Positions 35,663 to 43,052 of a stretch of 64,000 bases of DNA are shown here, in pieces. Made by a program: the position numbers and the translations under genes. The DNA is taken from assembly GCA_947488175.1 (NCBI GenBank), contig CANKYO010000002.1:496001-560000 (forward strand), read 5' to 3'. The stretch's first letter is position 1; every line of letters begins with the position of its first letter. The DNA comes from an uncultured Paracoccaceae bacterium (lineage in GTDB: Bacteria; Pseudomonadota; Alphaproteobacteria; Rhodobacterales; Rhodobacteraceae). The notes beneath the pieces were generated by a model. That model saw nothing but the letters and a program-made list of their open reading frames with translations. It made no database searches and was not told where the DNA came from.

Positions 35663-38127
35663 CAGGCCCGGATCCGGGCATTCTCAGGGTCCCAAAGTGG
35701 CTGATCAGGCTGGACCGTCGCCGCAAAACGCTCCCCGTAGATGTCGACCTCGACCTTGGTGCCCGGCTCAACCAGATCGGCGCGCAACATGCCTAGTGCC
35801 ACAGATTTGCCAACGCGATAGCCCCACGCGCCTGAAGTCGTCTCACCAACCACCTCATCGCCTGCCCAGACCGGCGACATGTAAGGTGCATCACACTCCC
35901 CCGGCGCGTCGAGCGTCAGCGTGACAAAGCGTTTGGCCACACCTTGCTGTTTCTCGGACAGGATCGCGGCCTTGCCGGGGAAATCCTGTGGCTTGTCCAG
36001 TTTGACAAACCGGTCCAATCCACCCTGCAGCATCGAATAATCCGTCGAAAGGTCGCCCTTCCAGGCGCGATACCCTTTTTCGATGCGCAGTGAATTGAGG
36101 GCGTACATCCCAAACGGCTTCAGCCCATGCGGCGCGCCTGCCTTCAACACAGCATCAAAAACCTTCTTGGTGTCAGCGACCTGAGAATGAATCTCCCACC
36201 CCAACTCCCCGGCAAAAGAGACACGGACCAATTGGACCCATGTGCCGTCAATCTGTGCCGATTGATGGGTCAGCCAGCCTTGGGTCAGGTCCGCATCGGA
36301 ACAATCGGCCAGAATAGCCCGCGACTTCGGCCCGGTCAGGATCTGGCAGGAAAACGCGGTTGTCACATCTTCCAATTCAAACGCAGCATTCTCGGGCAGA
36401 TGATCATGCAGCCATTCGAAATCATGCCATTGGGCAGGGGCAGCGGTAATCAGGAAAAAGAAATCCTCATCCAGCCGCATCGCCGACATCTCGGTCACGA
36501 TCCGGCCCCGGTCATCGGCAAAGTAAAGCAGACCGATCCGACCCACCTTTGGAATGCCACCGGTACAAAGGCCCCGCAGGAATTCCGCCGCACCCTCACC
36601 CTTCAACCGATAGCGCGAAAACCCGGGCAGATCGAGGATACCAGCCGCATCGCGCACCGCCTCGCATTCTTCGCGCACCCGCGGCTCCCACGGACCGGTC
36701 CGGGCCCATGTCTCGGTCGCCGCCAGAGAGGTATCGTCGCCATCCTTGGCGTACCAGTTCGCGCGCTCCCACCCATTATAGGCACCCATCTGGCCACCCA
36801 TTTCACGCACCTTCGCATCCACCGGCGACAGCTTCTTGTCACGGCCCGCAGGCCATTCGTGATGCGGGAAGTGCATGGCGTATTCGTGGCCATAGACCTC
36901 CACCGCCTTGGCGTGGCAATAGTCGAAATCGGTATAGTCGGTGTAGCGGCGGGGATCGACAGCCCACATATCCCACTCGGTATGACCATCGACGATCCAT
37001 TCTGCGGCGACCTTGCCTGCGCCACCACCCTGGGTGATGCCAAAGGTAAAGACACAAGCCTCATAGGCGTTCTTCACCCCTGGCATCGGGCCGATGAGAG
37101 GCAGACCATCTGGGGCATAGGGGATCGGGCCATTGATCACACGGCCCACGCCAGCGGTGCCAAGGATCGGAACCCGGGCCATCGCGTCCTCAATATACCA
37201 CTCCAAACGCTCCAGATCGTCCGGGTACAGCTGAAACGAAAAATCATCCGGCTGCGGATCATCAGGCGTCACCCAATGGGCCTTGCAGTTACGCTCATAA
37301 GGGCCAAGGTTCAGACCGTTCTTATCCTGGCGCAGGTAATAGGAACTGTCGACGTCGCGCAGCAGCGGCACCTTGCGGCCATTCGCCTCAGTCCAGGCTT
37401 TCAACTCAGGGATTTCCTCGGTCAGGAAATACTGGTGCGACATGGTCACCATCGGAACCGTGCGGCCACCATAAGGCTTGAACCATTCGCCCACGCGCTG
37501 GGCATAATATCCAGCGGCGTTGACCACCTTCTCACAGGCGATATCGCCCTTGTCGGTATGCACGATCCAGCCGTCCTTCGTCTGGGTCACACCTGTGGCG
37601 GGGCAGAACCGCTCGATGCGTGCCCCCATCTGGCGGGCACCCTTGGCCAGCGCCTGCGTCAACTGGGCGGGGTCGATATCGCCATCATCTGGATCATAAA
37701 GCGTGCCTTCCAGATCATGGGTTTCCAGAAACGGATACATGTCCTGCGCTTCATCCGGCGTCATGATCTTCAGGTTCAACCCCTGATAATTCGCCATGCC
37801 CATGGCCCGGGCAAATTCCTGCATCCGCTCCTTACTATGCGCCAGCCGGATCGACCCGGTGACGTGATAGTTCATCGGATAATCCACCTCATCCGCCAGC
37901 CCTTTATAAAGGCTCAGCGAATAGCGCTGCATGTTCATCACCGCCCATGAGGTGCTGAAAGACGGGCAATTGCCAGCCGCATGCCAGGTCGACCCGGCGG
38001 TCAATTCGTTCTTTTCCAGCAACACACAATCGGTCCAGCCTTTTTTGGCAAGATGGTACAGTGTGGATACGCCAACCACGCCGCCGCCAATAATGACGAC
38101 GCGGGCAGAGCTTGGAAAATCAGCCAT
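35662..38127 (-). CDS. FAD-dependent oxidoreductase with GcvT domain (dimethylglycine dehydrogenase type)
   Basis: An 821-residue second demethylase: VVIIGGGVVGVSTLYHLAKKGW for FAD, TWHAAGNCPSF at the covalent-flavin position, and a C-terminal GcvT half (about 435-815) with GELGWEIHSQV near residue 650. The enzyme should oxidise an N-methyl group and give the C1 unit to tetrahydrofolate. It stands 15 bases after the GFA gene and is coupled to the split-barrel gene, so it belongs to the operon led by the XRE-cupin regulator. The exact methylated substrate cannot be read. Confidence 0.88.
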   Translation of the reverse strand: MADFPSSARVVIIGGGVVGVSTLYHLAKKGWTDCVLLEKNELTAGSTWHAAGNCPSFSTSWAVMNMQRYSLSLYKGLADEVDYPMNYHVTGSIRLAHSKERMQEFARAMGMANYQGLNLKIMTPDEAQDMYPFLETHDLEGTLYDPDDGDIDPAQLTQALAKGARQMGARIERFCPATGVTQTKDGWIVHTDKGDIACEKVVNAAGYYAQRVGEWFKPYGGRTVPMVTMSHQYFLTEEIPELKAWTEANGRKVPLLRDVDSSYYLRQDKNGLNLGPYERNCKAHWVTPDDPQPDDFSFQLYPDDLERLEWYIEDAMARVPILGTAGVGRVINGPIPYAPDGLPLIGPMPGVKNAYEACVFTFGITQGGGAGKVAAEWIVDGHTEWDMWAVDPRRYTDYTDFDYCHAKAVEVYGHEYAMHFPHHEWPAGRDKKLSPVDAKVREMGGQMGAYNGWERANWYAKDGDDTSLAATETWARTGPWEPRVREECEAVRDAAGILDLPGFSRYRLKGEGAAEFLRGLCTGGIPKVGRIGLLYFADDRGRIVTEMSAMRLDEDFFFLITAAPAQWHDFEWLHDHLPENAAFELEDVTTAFSCQILTGPKSRAILADCSDADLTQGWLTHQSAQIDGTWVQLVRVSFAGELGWEIHSQVADTKKVFDAVLKAGAPHGLKPFGMYALNSLRIEKGYRAWKGDLSTDYSMLQGGLDRFVKLDKPQDFPGKAAILSEKQQGVAKRFVTLTLDAPGECDAPYMSPVWAGDEVVGETTSGAWGYRVGKSVALGMLRADLVEPGTKVEVDIYGERFAATVQPDQPLWDPENARIRA

Positions 38128-38142
38128 GGATCACTCTTTCAT

Positions 38143-38523
38143 TCAGTCTGGGATATGCGGCGCATCTGCCGGGATGGTGTAATAATCGCCCGCATCAGCG
38201 GTAAAGATATGCTTGCCCGGCGTCATGCCTGTTGGCAGGTCCAGGCAGCCAGCGGCGATGCCCAAATGATCGGCGCCATTTGGCTGGTAAAACAGGCTGG
38301 ACCCGCAGAACTTGCAAAATCCCCGGCGGGCATGATCGGACGATTGATACCATGTCAGCCCTGCCTCCTTGCTGAACACGACATCGGCCGTCTCTGCCCG
38401 GGTGGAGGCCCAGTAATGGCCACTGGTGCGGCGGCACTGGCCGCAATGACAAAAGGTGATGGTATCGCGCGCGCCGGTGACCTCAAACGCCACCTCTCCG
38501 CATTCGCAACGCCCCTTTGTCAT
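38143..38523 (-). CDS. GFA family protein (glutathione-dependent formaldehyde-activating fold)
   Basis: A 126-residue zinc protein of the Mss4-like GFA family: CECGEVAFEV, TFCHCGQCRRTSG and GFCKFCGSSLFYQ give the paired cysteines. Family members were first described as glutathione-formaldehyde adduct formers, though many have other roles. Between an XRE-cupin regulator and a demethylase that can release formaldehyde, a function in C1 detoxification is attractive, but not shown. Gap to the upstream gene 10 bases. Confidence 0.85.
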   Translation of the reverse strand: MTKGRCECGEVAFEVTGARDTITFCHCGQCRRTSGHYWASTRAETADVVFSKEAGLTWYQSSDHARRGFCKFCGSSLFYQPNGADHLGIAAGCLDLPTGMTPGKHIFTADAGDYYTIPADAPHIPD

Positions 38524-38533
38524 CGCCCTCTCC

Positions 38534-39100
38534 CTAATAGACCGGTGGAGAGATGACCCAGATCACATCGCAGGTCTCTTCATACGGGTTGGCCCAGCGA
38601 AACTGTTCACCGCGCAAACGGAAACTGTCACCAGCGTTCAGCTTGAACATTTTGTCATCCACCCAGATGTCGAAACGACCACGAACGATATAGCCGATTT
38701 CCTGGGTCGGGCGGGTCAACGGCACCACAAGCTCGGCACCCGGGGCAAAGGACGAATGGACCACCTCAAAACTGTCGGTCAGGTCCGGGGACAACAAGCC
38801 TTCGGTCAGTCCGGGGGTTCGGCACCCGATGGGGCGACGGGCCTGTGCACGCACGATGATGCCTTCCTCGCCCGGGGCCGTGCCGATCTGCAAAAGGCTG
38901 GAGACCGAAACATCCAGTATCTCGGCCATGCGGTTCAGATCGATAATGGCCGGGTTCGAGATATTGCGCTCAACCTGGCTCAACCAGCCCACCGACCGGT
39001 CCATCGCCTCGGCCAGTTCGGTCAGGGTCATACCCCGCGCCTTACGCAAGGCGCGCAGGTCCGCCCCCAGCGTCCGGAAGGGCTGACGATCATCCGCCAT
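38534..39100 (-). CDS. XRE-family regulator with C-terminal cupin domain
   Basis: A 188-residue regulator: helix-turn-helix (LRALRKARGMTLTELAEAMD, then VGWLSQVERNISNP) and a C-terminal cupin (about 105-180: GAELVVPLTRPTQEIGYIVRG) that probably binds a small ligand. It heads the operon GFA-demethylase-flavoprotein-methyltransferase and likely controls it. I chose ATG 39100; an in-frame ATG eight codons upstream lacks a ribosome site. The 102-base spacer upstream has TTTCATG and CATGAAA arms 47 bases apart, perhaps chance. Confidence 0.87.
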   Translation of the reverse strand: MADDRQPFRTLGADLRALRKARGMTLTELAEAMDRSVGWLSQVERNISNPAIIDLNRMAEILDVSVSSLLQIGTAPGEEGIIVRAQARRPIGCRTPGLTEGLLSPDLTDSFEVVHSSFAPGAELVVPLTRPTQEIGYIVRGRFDIWVDDKMFKLNAGDSFRLRGEQFRWANPYEETCDVIWVISPPVY

Positions 39101-39202
39101 GACTGATCCGTGAAAAATGGACATTGAATTTCATGATGCATAATCTCCATTTGATAGCAACAATAGTTTGTCACGATCTGTGCATGAAAACCATGGGTTG
39201 GG

Positions 39203-39655
39203 TCAGGTGGAAAAGACATCCCTCAGTATAGTGGCCAACGCATCAGCGTCCGCCTGATCAAACGCATCTGGCTCATCGCTGTCGATATCAAACACGGCGA
39301 TCACATCACCATTCCCGTCAAAAACCGGCAAGACCAGCTCTGACCGCGTGCTGCTGGCGCAAGCGATATGACCGGGAAATGCATCAACATCCGCAACCAA
39401 CTGCACCTCACCCGTGCGGGCGGCAACACCACAGACGCCACTGGAAAACGGAATGACAAGGCAACCATGCCCGCCCTGATAAGGGCCGATCTTCAAAAGC
39501 TCCGGGGCCACAACCCGATAAAACCCGGTCCAGTCGAACCGGTCATCACTGTGATGGACCTCACATGCGACCGTGGCCATCAGGGCCACCTGATCATCTT
39601 CACCCTCGGTCAGGGATGCAATCGTCTTGGACAGGGTGGCATAGTCTACAGGCAT
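39203..39655 (-). CDS. Free methionine-(R)-sulfoxide reductase (GAF domain)
   Basis: A 150-residue single GAF domain protein of the fRMsr type, which reduces free methionine-R-sulfoxide. Seen: FDWTGFYRV, KIGPYQGGHGCLVIPFSSGVCG and HIACASSTRSELVLPVFD, with the conserved cysteines in GHGC, GVCG and IACAS, and a final FDIDSDEPDAFD. Start uncertain: ATG 39655 gives the usual N-terminus; ATG 39670 adds five residues. Divergent neighbours suggest a single-gene unit. Confidence 0.88.
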   Translation of the reverse strand: MPVDYATLSKTIASLTEGEDDQVALMATVACEVHHSDDRFDWTGFYRVVAPELLKIGPYQGGHGCLVIPFSSGVCGVAARTGEVQLVADVDAFPGHIACASSTRSELVLPVFDGNGDVIAVFDIDSDEPDAFDQADADALATILRDVFST

Positions 39656-39711
39656 TGGCGGGTTTTCCATTGATCAAACAAGGCCGGTTCTATCCGGTCC
39701 CCTTGCAACAA

Positions 39712-39739
39712 AAAAGGGGCCACGGATGCGGCCCCTTTT
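39712..39739 (-). terminator. Intrinsic terminator of the RTX-like gene
   Basis: Perfect 10-base stem AAAAGGGGCC/GGCCCCTTTT with an 8-base loop. On the minus strand it is followed by more T residues. It lies 20 bases past the stop of the gene ending at 39760. Confidence 0.88.
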
Positions 39740-39759
39740 CCGTTCAGATCATCATTCGA

Positions 39760-41340
39760 TCAGGCAATGAACACCAGGTCATCCATCGAAAAGACACCAC
39801 CATTGGTGATGTCAGCCCCATCATAACCGCCGCCCGTGGCGCGGAATTCAATCTGGTCGATACCCGTCCAGTTCAACTCCTGCACAGTATGGGTATCAGT
39901 CAGGTCGACAGTCTGGGTAAACAGCGCGACACCATCATCAAACCCGGTAATCTCAACGGTATTGGCCAGGCCATCAGGGTTCGCATTCGTCTTGTCAGCG
40001 CGGGACCCATTGGCCAGCGAAACGCTCTTGAAATCAAACGTATCACCATCGGCACTGCGAAAACCCACCGTCGCGCCCCAGCTGTTGAACGCCTCAAGGT
40101 CGTCATCGACGTCACCAGCGTCATAATCCAGCGACCGCAACGAACCGGCAATATTGCTTTCGCCCCGGCTGACCTCCGCGATGAACTGACCATCCAGCAC
40201 CTCCGTCCCGGTCACCAGCGTCACATCGTTATCGAAATCGACCACCTGTTCGGTTGGACCATCAGGTGTGTCAACCGGGGGCAGAGCGTCGGCCACAAAA
40301 ACAAGATCGTCAAAGGAATAGACGCCGGTGCCGCCTTCCGATCCGCCGGACGCCACGAATTCCAGCCGGTCAATCGCCGTGAAATTCAGCTCGGTCACCG
40401 TCTGTCCGAATTCCAGCGTCACCGTCTGGGAAAGCGCAACCTCACCATCACGATACCCAATGATCTCGACCGTCTGGGCAAGGTTGGACGCATCCGGGTT
40501 GCCGCCGTCGCGCAGCCCCTTGCCCAATGACACGCTCTTGAAGTCGAAATCGCTGCCATCGGTCCGTTCAAATCCCATCGTCTTGGGCAAAAACGCGTTA
40601 AAGGCTTCTTGATCACTGTCGACCTCACCACGATCATAATCAATCGGGCGAATTTCGCCCTCACGATTGGAAAGCCCGGTGCTCAGATCGACGACAAACT
40701 GGTCCTGCAGGATCGTGTCACCATTGGAAATTGCTGCGCCGTCGTTGAAATCCAGCACATATTCGGCAGTTTCAACCGGCGGCGCGATCTCCTCGAAATT
40801 CTCGACACCGCGGAATTTGATGACATCGCCATTCGCGTAACGGATCGTGCCGTTGCCCTTGTCATTCACATCAACCACGGCGGTGCCGTCCTGCACAAAT
40901 TGCAGCGTGTCGTCACCTTTGCCCATGTGCACGATGTCACCGGCATTGGCAAAAACCGTGTCATTGCCTGCCCCGGCGCGGATGAAATCGGCATCCTGCG
41001 TACCAATGATCGTCTCATCCCCGGCCGAACCGTAAATGGCCCAGCTGTCATTGCGCTCAAAATCGGACAGATCAACCGTAGCACCATCGGTAACCTTGAC
41101 GGTATCGGCGGCCAGAACCTCCATATCGTTGAAGGTAACACCATCGCCCAGCTTCAGACGGCCCTGATGGGTCAGCGTGTCGGTACCATCGCCACCGTCG
41201 ATCAAAATATCTTCAAAAGGGGTCCGCCCCGATGCAACCAGAACGTCATCACCATCCAAAGCAAAAATGCTCTGCGGGTTGCTCAGGAAACGGTATTCGT
41301 CGTTGTCGTTTGTAAGCGTTGTTGTGATTGTTTCAGTCAT
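39760..41340 (-). CDS. RTX-like calcium-binding secreted protein with two tandem C-terminal domains
   Basis: A 526-residue acidic protein without Sec signal, as expected for type I secretion. Residues 25-150 carry Asp/Gly-rich nonapeptide-like runs (LIDGGDGTDTL, IRAGAGNDTVF, HMGKGDDTLQF). Then come two homologous domains, about 193-350 and 365-526, both with the elements DFDFKSVSL, a VEI-GY/GF-DG strand and ending in DDLVF-A; they recall the jelly-roll domains of PEP-CTERM-type exoproteins. Start ATG 41340 is preceded by AGAGAGA; the frame opens 7 codons earlier. No type I exporter is nearby. Function unknown; adhesion or matrix role is a guess. Confidence 0.75.
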   Translation of the reverse strand: MTETITTTLTNDNDEYRFLSNPQSIFALDGDDVLVASGRTPFEDILIDGGDGTDTLTHQGRLKLGDGVTFNDMEVLAADTVKVTDGATVDLSDFERNDSWAIYGSAGDETIIGTQDADFIRAGAGNDTVFANAGDIVHMGKGDDTLQFVQDGTAVVDVNDKGNGTIRYANGDVIKFRGVENFEEIAPPVETAEYVLDFNDGAAISNGDTILQDQFVVDLSTGLSNREGEIRPIDYDRGEVDSDQEAFNAFLPKTMGFERTDGSDFDFKSVSLGKGLRDGGNPDASNLAQTVEIIGYRDGEVALSQTVTLEFGQTVTELNFTAIDRLEFVASGGSEGGTGVYSFDDLVFVADALPPVDTPDGPTEQVVDFDNDVTLVTGTEVLDGQFIAEVSRGESNIAGSLRSLDYDAGDVDDDLEAFNSWGATVGFRSADGDTFDFKSVSLANGSRADKTNANPDGLANTVEITGFDDGVALFTQTVDLTDTHTVQELNWTGIDQIEFRATGGGYDGADITNGGVFSMDDLVFIA

Positions 41341-41420
41341 AAAGTCTCTCTGTCTTTGCAAAATCAGCTCAAAGCGAGACCACGTTCCTTATACCGGTTC
41401 ATCCGATATGGAATCGCTTA

Positions 41421-41435
41421 GAACATAACAAGAAC
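41421..41435 (-). promoter_or_regulatory. LexA-type SOS box (proximal)
   Basis: GAAC-ATAACAA-GAAC, which on the minus strand is GTTC-N7-GTTC, the direct-repeat LexA site known from Rhodobacter and Caulobacter. It lies 81-95 bases upstream of the RTX-like start. A weak promoter TTGTTA-N17-TATCGG overlaps it, so binding would block transcription. Confidence 0.6.
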
Positions 41436-41478
41436 ATCGCAGCTATTTGCCATATTTTAAAGGAATAAGTGCAGACGT

Positions 41479-41493
41479 GTTCTTATTTTGTTC
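41479..41493 (+). promoter_or_regulatory. LexA-type SOS box (distal, opposite orientation)
   Basis: GTTC-TTATTTT-GTTC on the plus strand, with the AT-rich spacer usual for LexA sites. It is an inverted copy of the proximal box; the 17-base arms 41420-41436 and 41478-41494 match at 15 positions. No plus-strand gene follows, so both boxes serve the RTX-like gene or an unseen transcript. The rest of 41494-41648 holds only a GCCGCAT/ATGCGGC palindrome and no convincing gene. Confidence 0.55.
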
Positions 41494-41648
41494 TGATGTT
41501 GCAGATTGCCCTCACGCCGCATGATGCGGCCCTTTCCGGGCGCAGAACAACATCATGTTTAACGGACAAGATCTGGGGTATGCCGGCGCTGCTTGGGGCG
41601 CCATAAAAGAGAGGGAATCAGCCTTCGGCGAGAATCAGGAAATGCAAC

Positions 41649-42806
41649 CTAAAGCCGTTCGATCGCAATCGCCGTCCCTTCACCGCCCCCGATGCAAATC
41701 GCCGCCACCCCACATTTCAGCCCGCGCGTTTCCAGCGCGTTCAGCAGCGTCACCATGATCCGCGTGCCCGATGCGCCAATCGGATGGCCCAGCGCGCAGG
41801 CTCCGCCATTCACGTTCACCTTGTCGCGCGCAATCCCCAATTCATGCATGAAGGCCATGGGCACCACAGCGAACGCCTCGTTCACCTCCCACAGATCCAC
41901 GTCGTCCACCGACCAGCCGACCTTGGCCAGAAGTTTCTGGGCGGCAGGCACGGGTGCAGTGGTGAACCAACCCGGCGCCTGCGCATGGCTGGCATGGCCC
42001 AAAATCCGGGCCCGTGCATTCGGCGCACCCGCCTTGGCCAGAACCAATGCCGCGGCGCCATCCGAAATGCTCGATGCGTTTGCAGCCGTCACTGTCCCAT
42101 CCTTGCGAAAGGCGGGCCTGAGCGTCGGGATTTTCTCGGGCCGCGCCTTGCCGGGTTGCTCATCACGTGTGATGACCTCTTCCCCGGTGCGGGCATGGAC
42201 TGTCACAGGCGTGATCTCGGCATCGAACGCGCCGGACCGTTCCGCATCCAGCGCATTGGAAAGGGACGCAATCGCATATTGATCCTGTGCCTCACGGGTG
42301 AACCGGAACTTTTCGGCGCAATCCTCGGCAAAGGTACCCATCAGGCGACCCTTGTCATAGGCGTCTTCCAACCCATCCAGAAACATCGAATCCTGCACGG
42401 TCTGATGGCCAATCCGGGCACCACCACGCAGCTTGGGCATCAGATAGGGGGCATTCGTCATGCTCTCCATGCCCCCGGCCACCATCACATCCGCACCACC
42501 CCCGGCAATCTGATCAAAGGCCATCATCGCCGCCTTCATCCCCGACCCGCACATCTTGTTCAGGGTCGTGGCAGGAACTTCCTCGCCCAGCCCGGCCAGA
42601 AACGCGGCCTGCCGGGCCGGGGCCTGTCCTTGCCCCGCTGGCAGGACACAGCCCATCAGCACCTCGTCCACAGTCGACACACCGGCACCATGCAGCGCGG
42701 CCCGTATCGCGGCACCCCCCAACGCAGGGGCATCAACATCGGAAAACACACCCTGAAACCCGCCCATCGGCGTGCGCGCGGCACCTGTTATGACAACCTG
42801 TTCCAT
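41649..42806 (-). CDS. Acetyl-CoA acetyltransferase (thiolase family)
   Basis: A 385-residue thiolase. Acyl-accepting Cys in LNKMCGSGMKAA (about residue 87), His in GGACALGHPIGASG, and second Cys in AAICIGGGEGTAI. It condenses or cleaves acetoacetyl-CoA or 3-ketoacyl-CoA; short-chain biosynthetic type is likely because of its length and the MCGSGMKA motif. It is divergent from the gamma-glutamyltransferase gene. No phaB or phaC is adjacent, so a role in polyhydroxybutyrate formation is not supported by context. Confidence 0.9.
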   Translation of the reverse strand: MEQVVITGAARTPMGGFQGVFSDVDAPALGGAAIRAALHGAGVSTVDEVLMGCVLPAGQGQAPARQAAFLAGLGEEVPATTLNKMCGSGMKAAMMAFDQIAGGGADVMVAGGMESMTNAPYLMPKLRGGARIGHQTVQDSMFLDGLEDAYDKGRLMGTFAEDCAEKFRFTREAQDQYAIASLSNALDAERSGAFDAEITPVTVHARTGEEVITRDEQPGKARPEKIPTLRPAFRKDGTVTAANASSISDGAAALVLAKAGAPNARARILGHASHAQAPGWFTTAPVPAAQKLLAKVGWSVDDVDLWEVNEAFAVVPMAFMHELGIARDKVNVNGGACALGHPIGASGTRIMVTLLNALETRGLKCGVAAICIGGGEGTAIAIERL

Positions 42807-43014
42807 TCATCTCTCCTTTGGGCCAAGGCTACGCCCGCGACACAAAAACGAAAAGCCCTCAAACTGCCCCAATTCGATCATTCTGCGGCCTCGTTTAACC
42901 GGCAAAACCGACCCATAGCCAAATGGCTGATCCCGGTGCTGTCTGTTCATAGCCCCCACCCATGCGGGCGGCACCGGGGCAAATCTCCAATATTGTGATT
43001 GCACGCGCGGCCCA

Positions 43015-43034
43015 TTGGCCTAACTTCAGGCCAA
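43015..43034. promoter_or_regulatory. Inverted repeat upstream of the gamma-glutamyltransferase gene
   Basis: Perfect 7-base arms TTGGCCT and AGGCCAA, 6 bases apart, ending just before the ribosome site AAAAGGGGA of the gene at 43053. A second pair, CCCGGTGC (42932-42939) and GCACCGGG (42971-42978), lies upstream in the same 246-base divergent spacer. Either could be an operator or an mRNA hairpin. Confidence 0.35.
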
Positions 43035-43052
43035 TTCAAAAGGGGACCCTCC

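Noticed and set aside
36127..37950. 607-codon plus-strand open frame
   Set aside because: Lies wholly antisense to the demethylase gene 35662-38127; its Arg/His/Pro-rich translation is typical of a shadow frame in GC-rich DNA.
41555..41758. 67-codon plus-strand ORF downstream of the distal LexA box
   Set aside because: It would be the only gene read from that box, but it has no ribosome site, no family resemblance, and most of it overlaps the thiolase gene in antisense.
41784..42998. 404-codon plus-strand open frame
   Set aside because: Antisense to the thiolase gene, whose catalytic motifs are all present.
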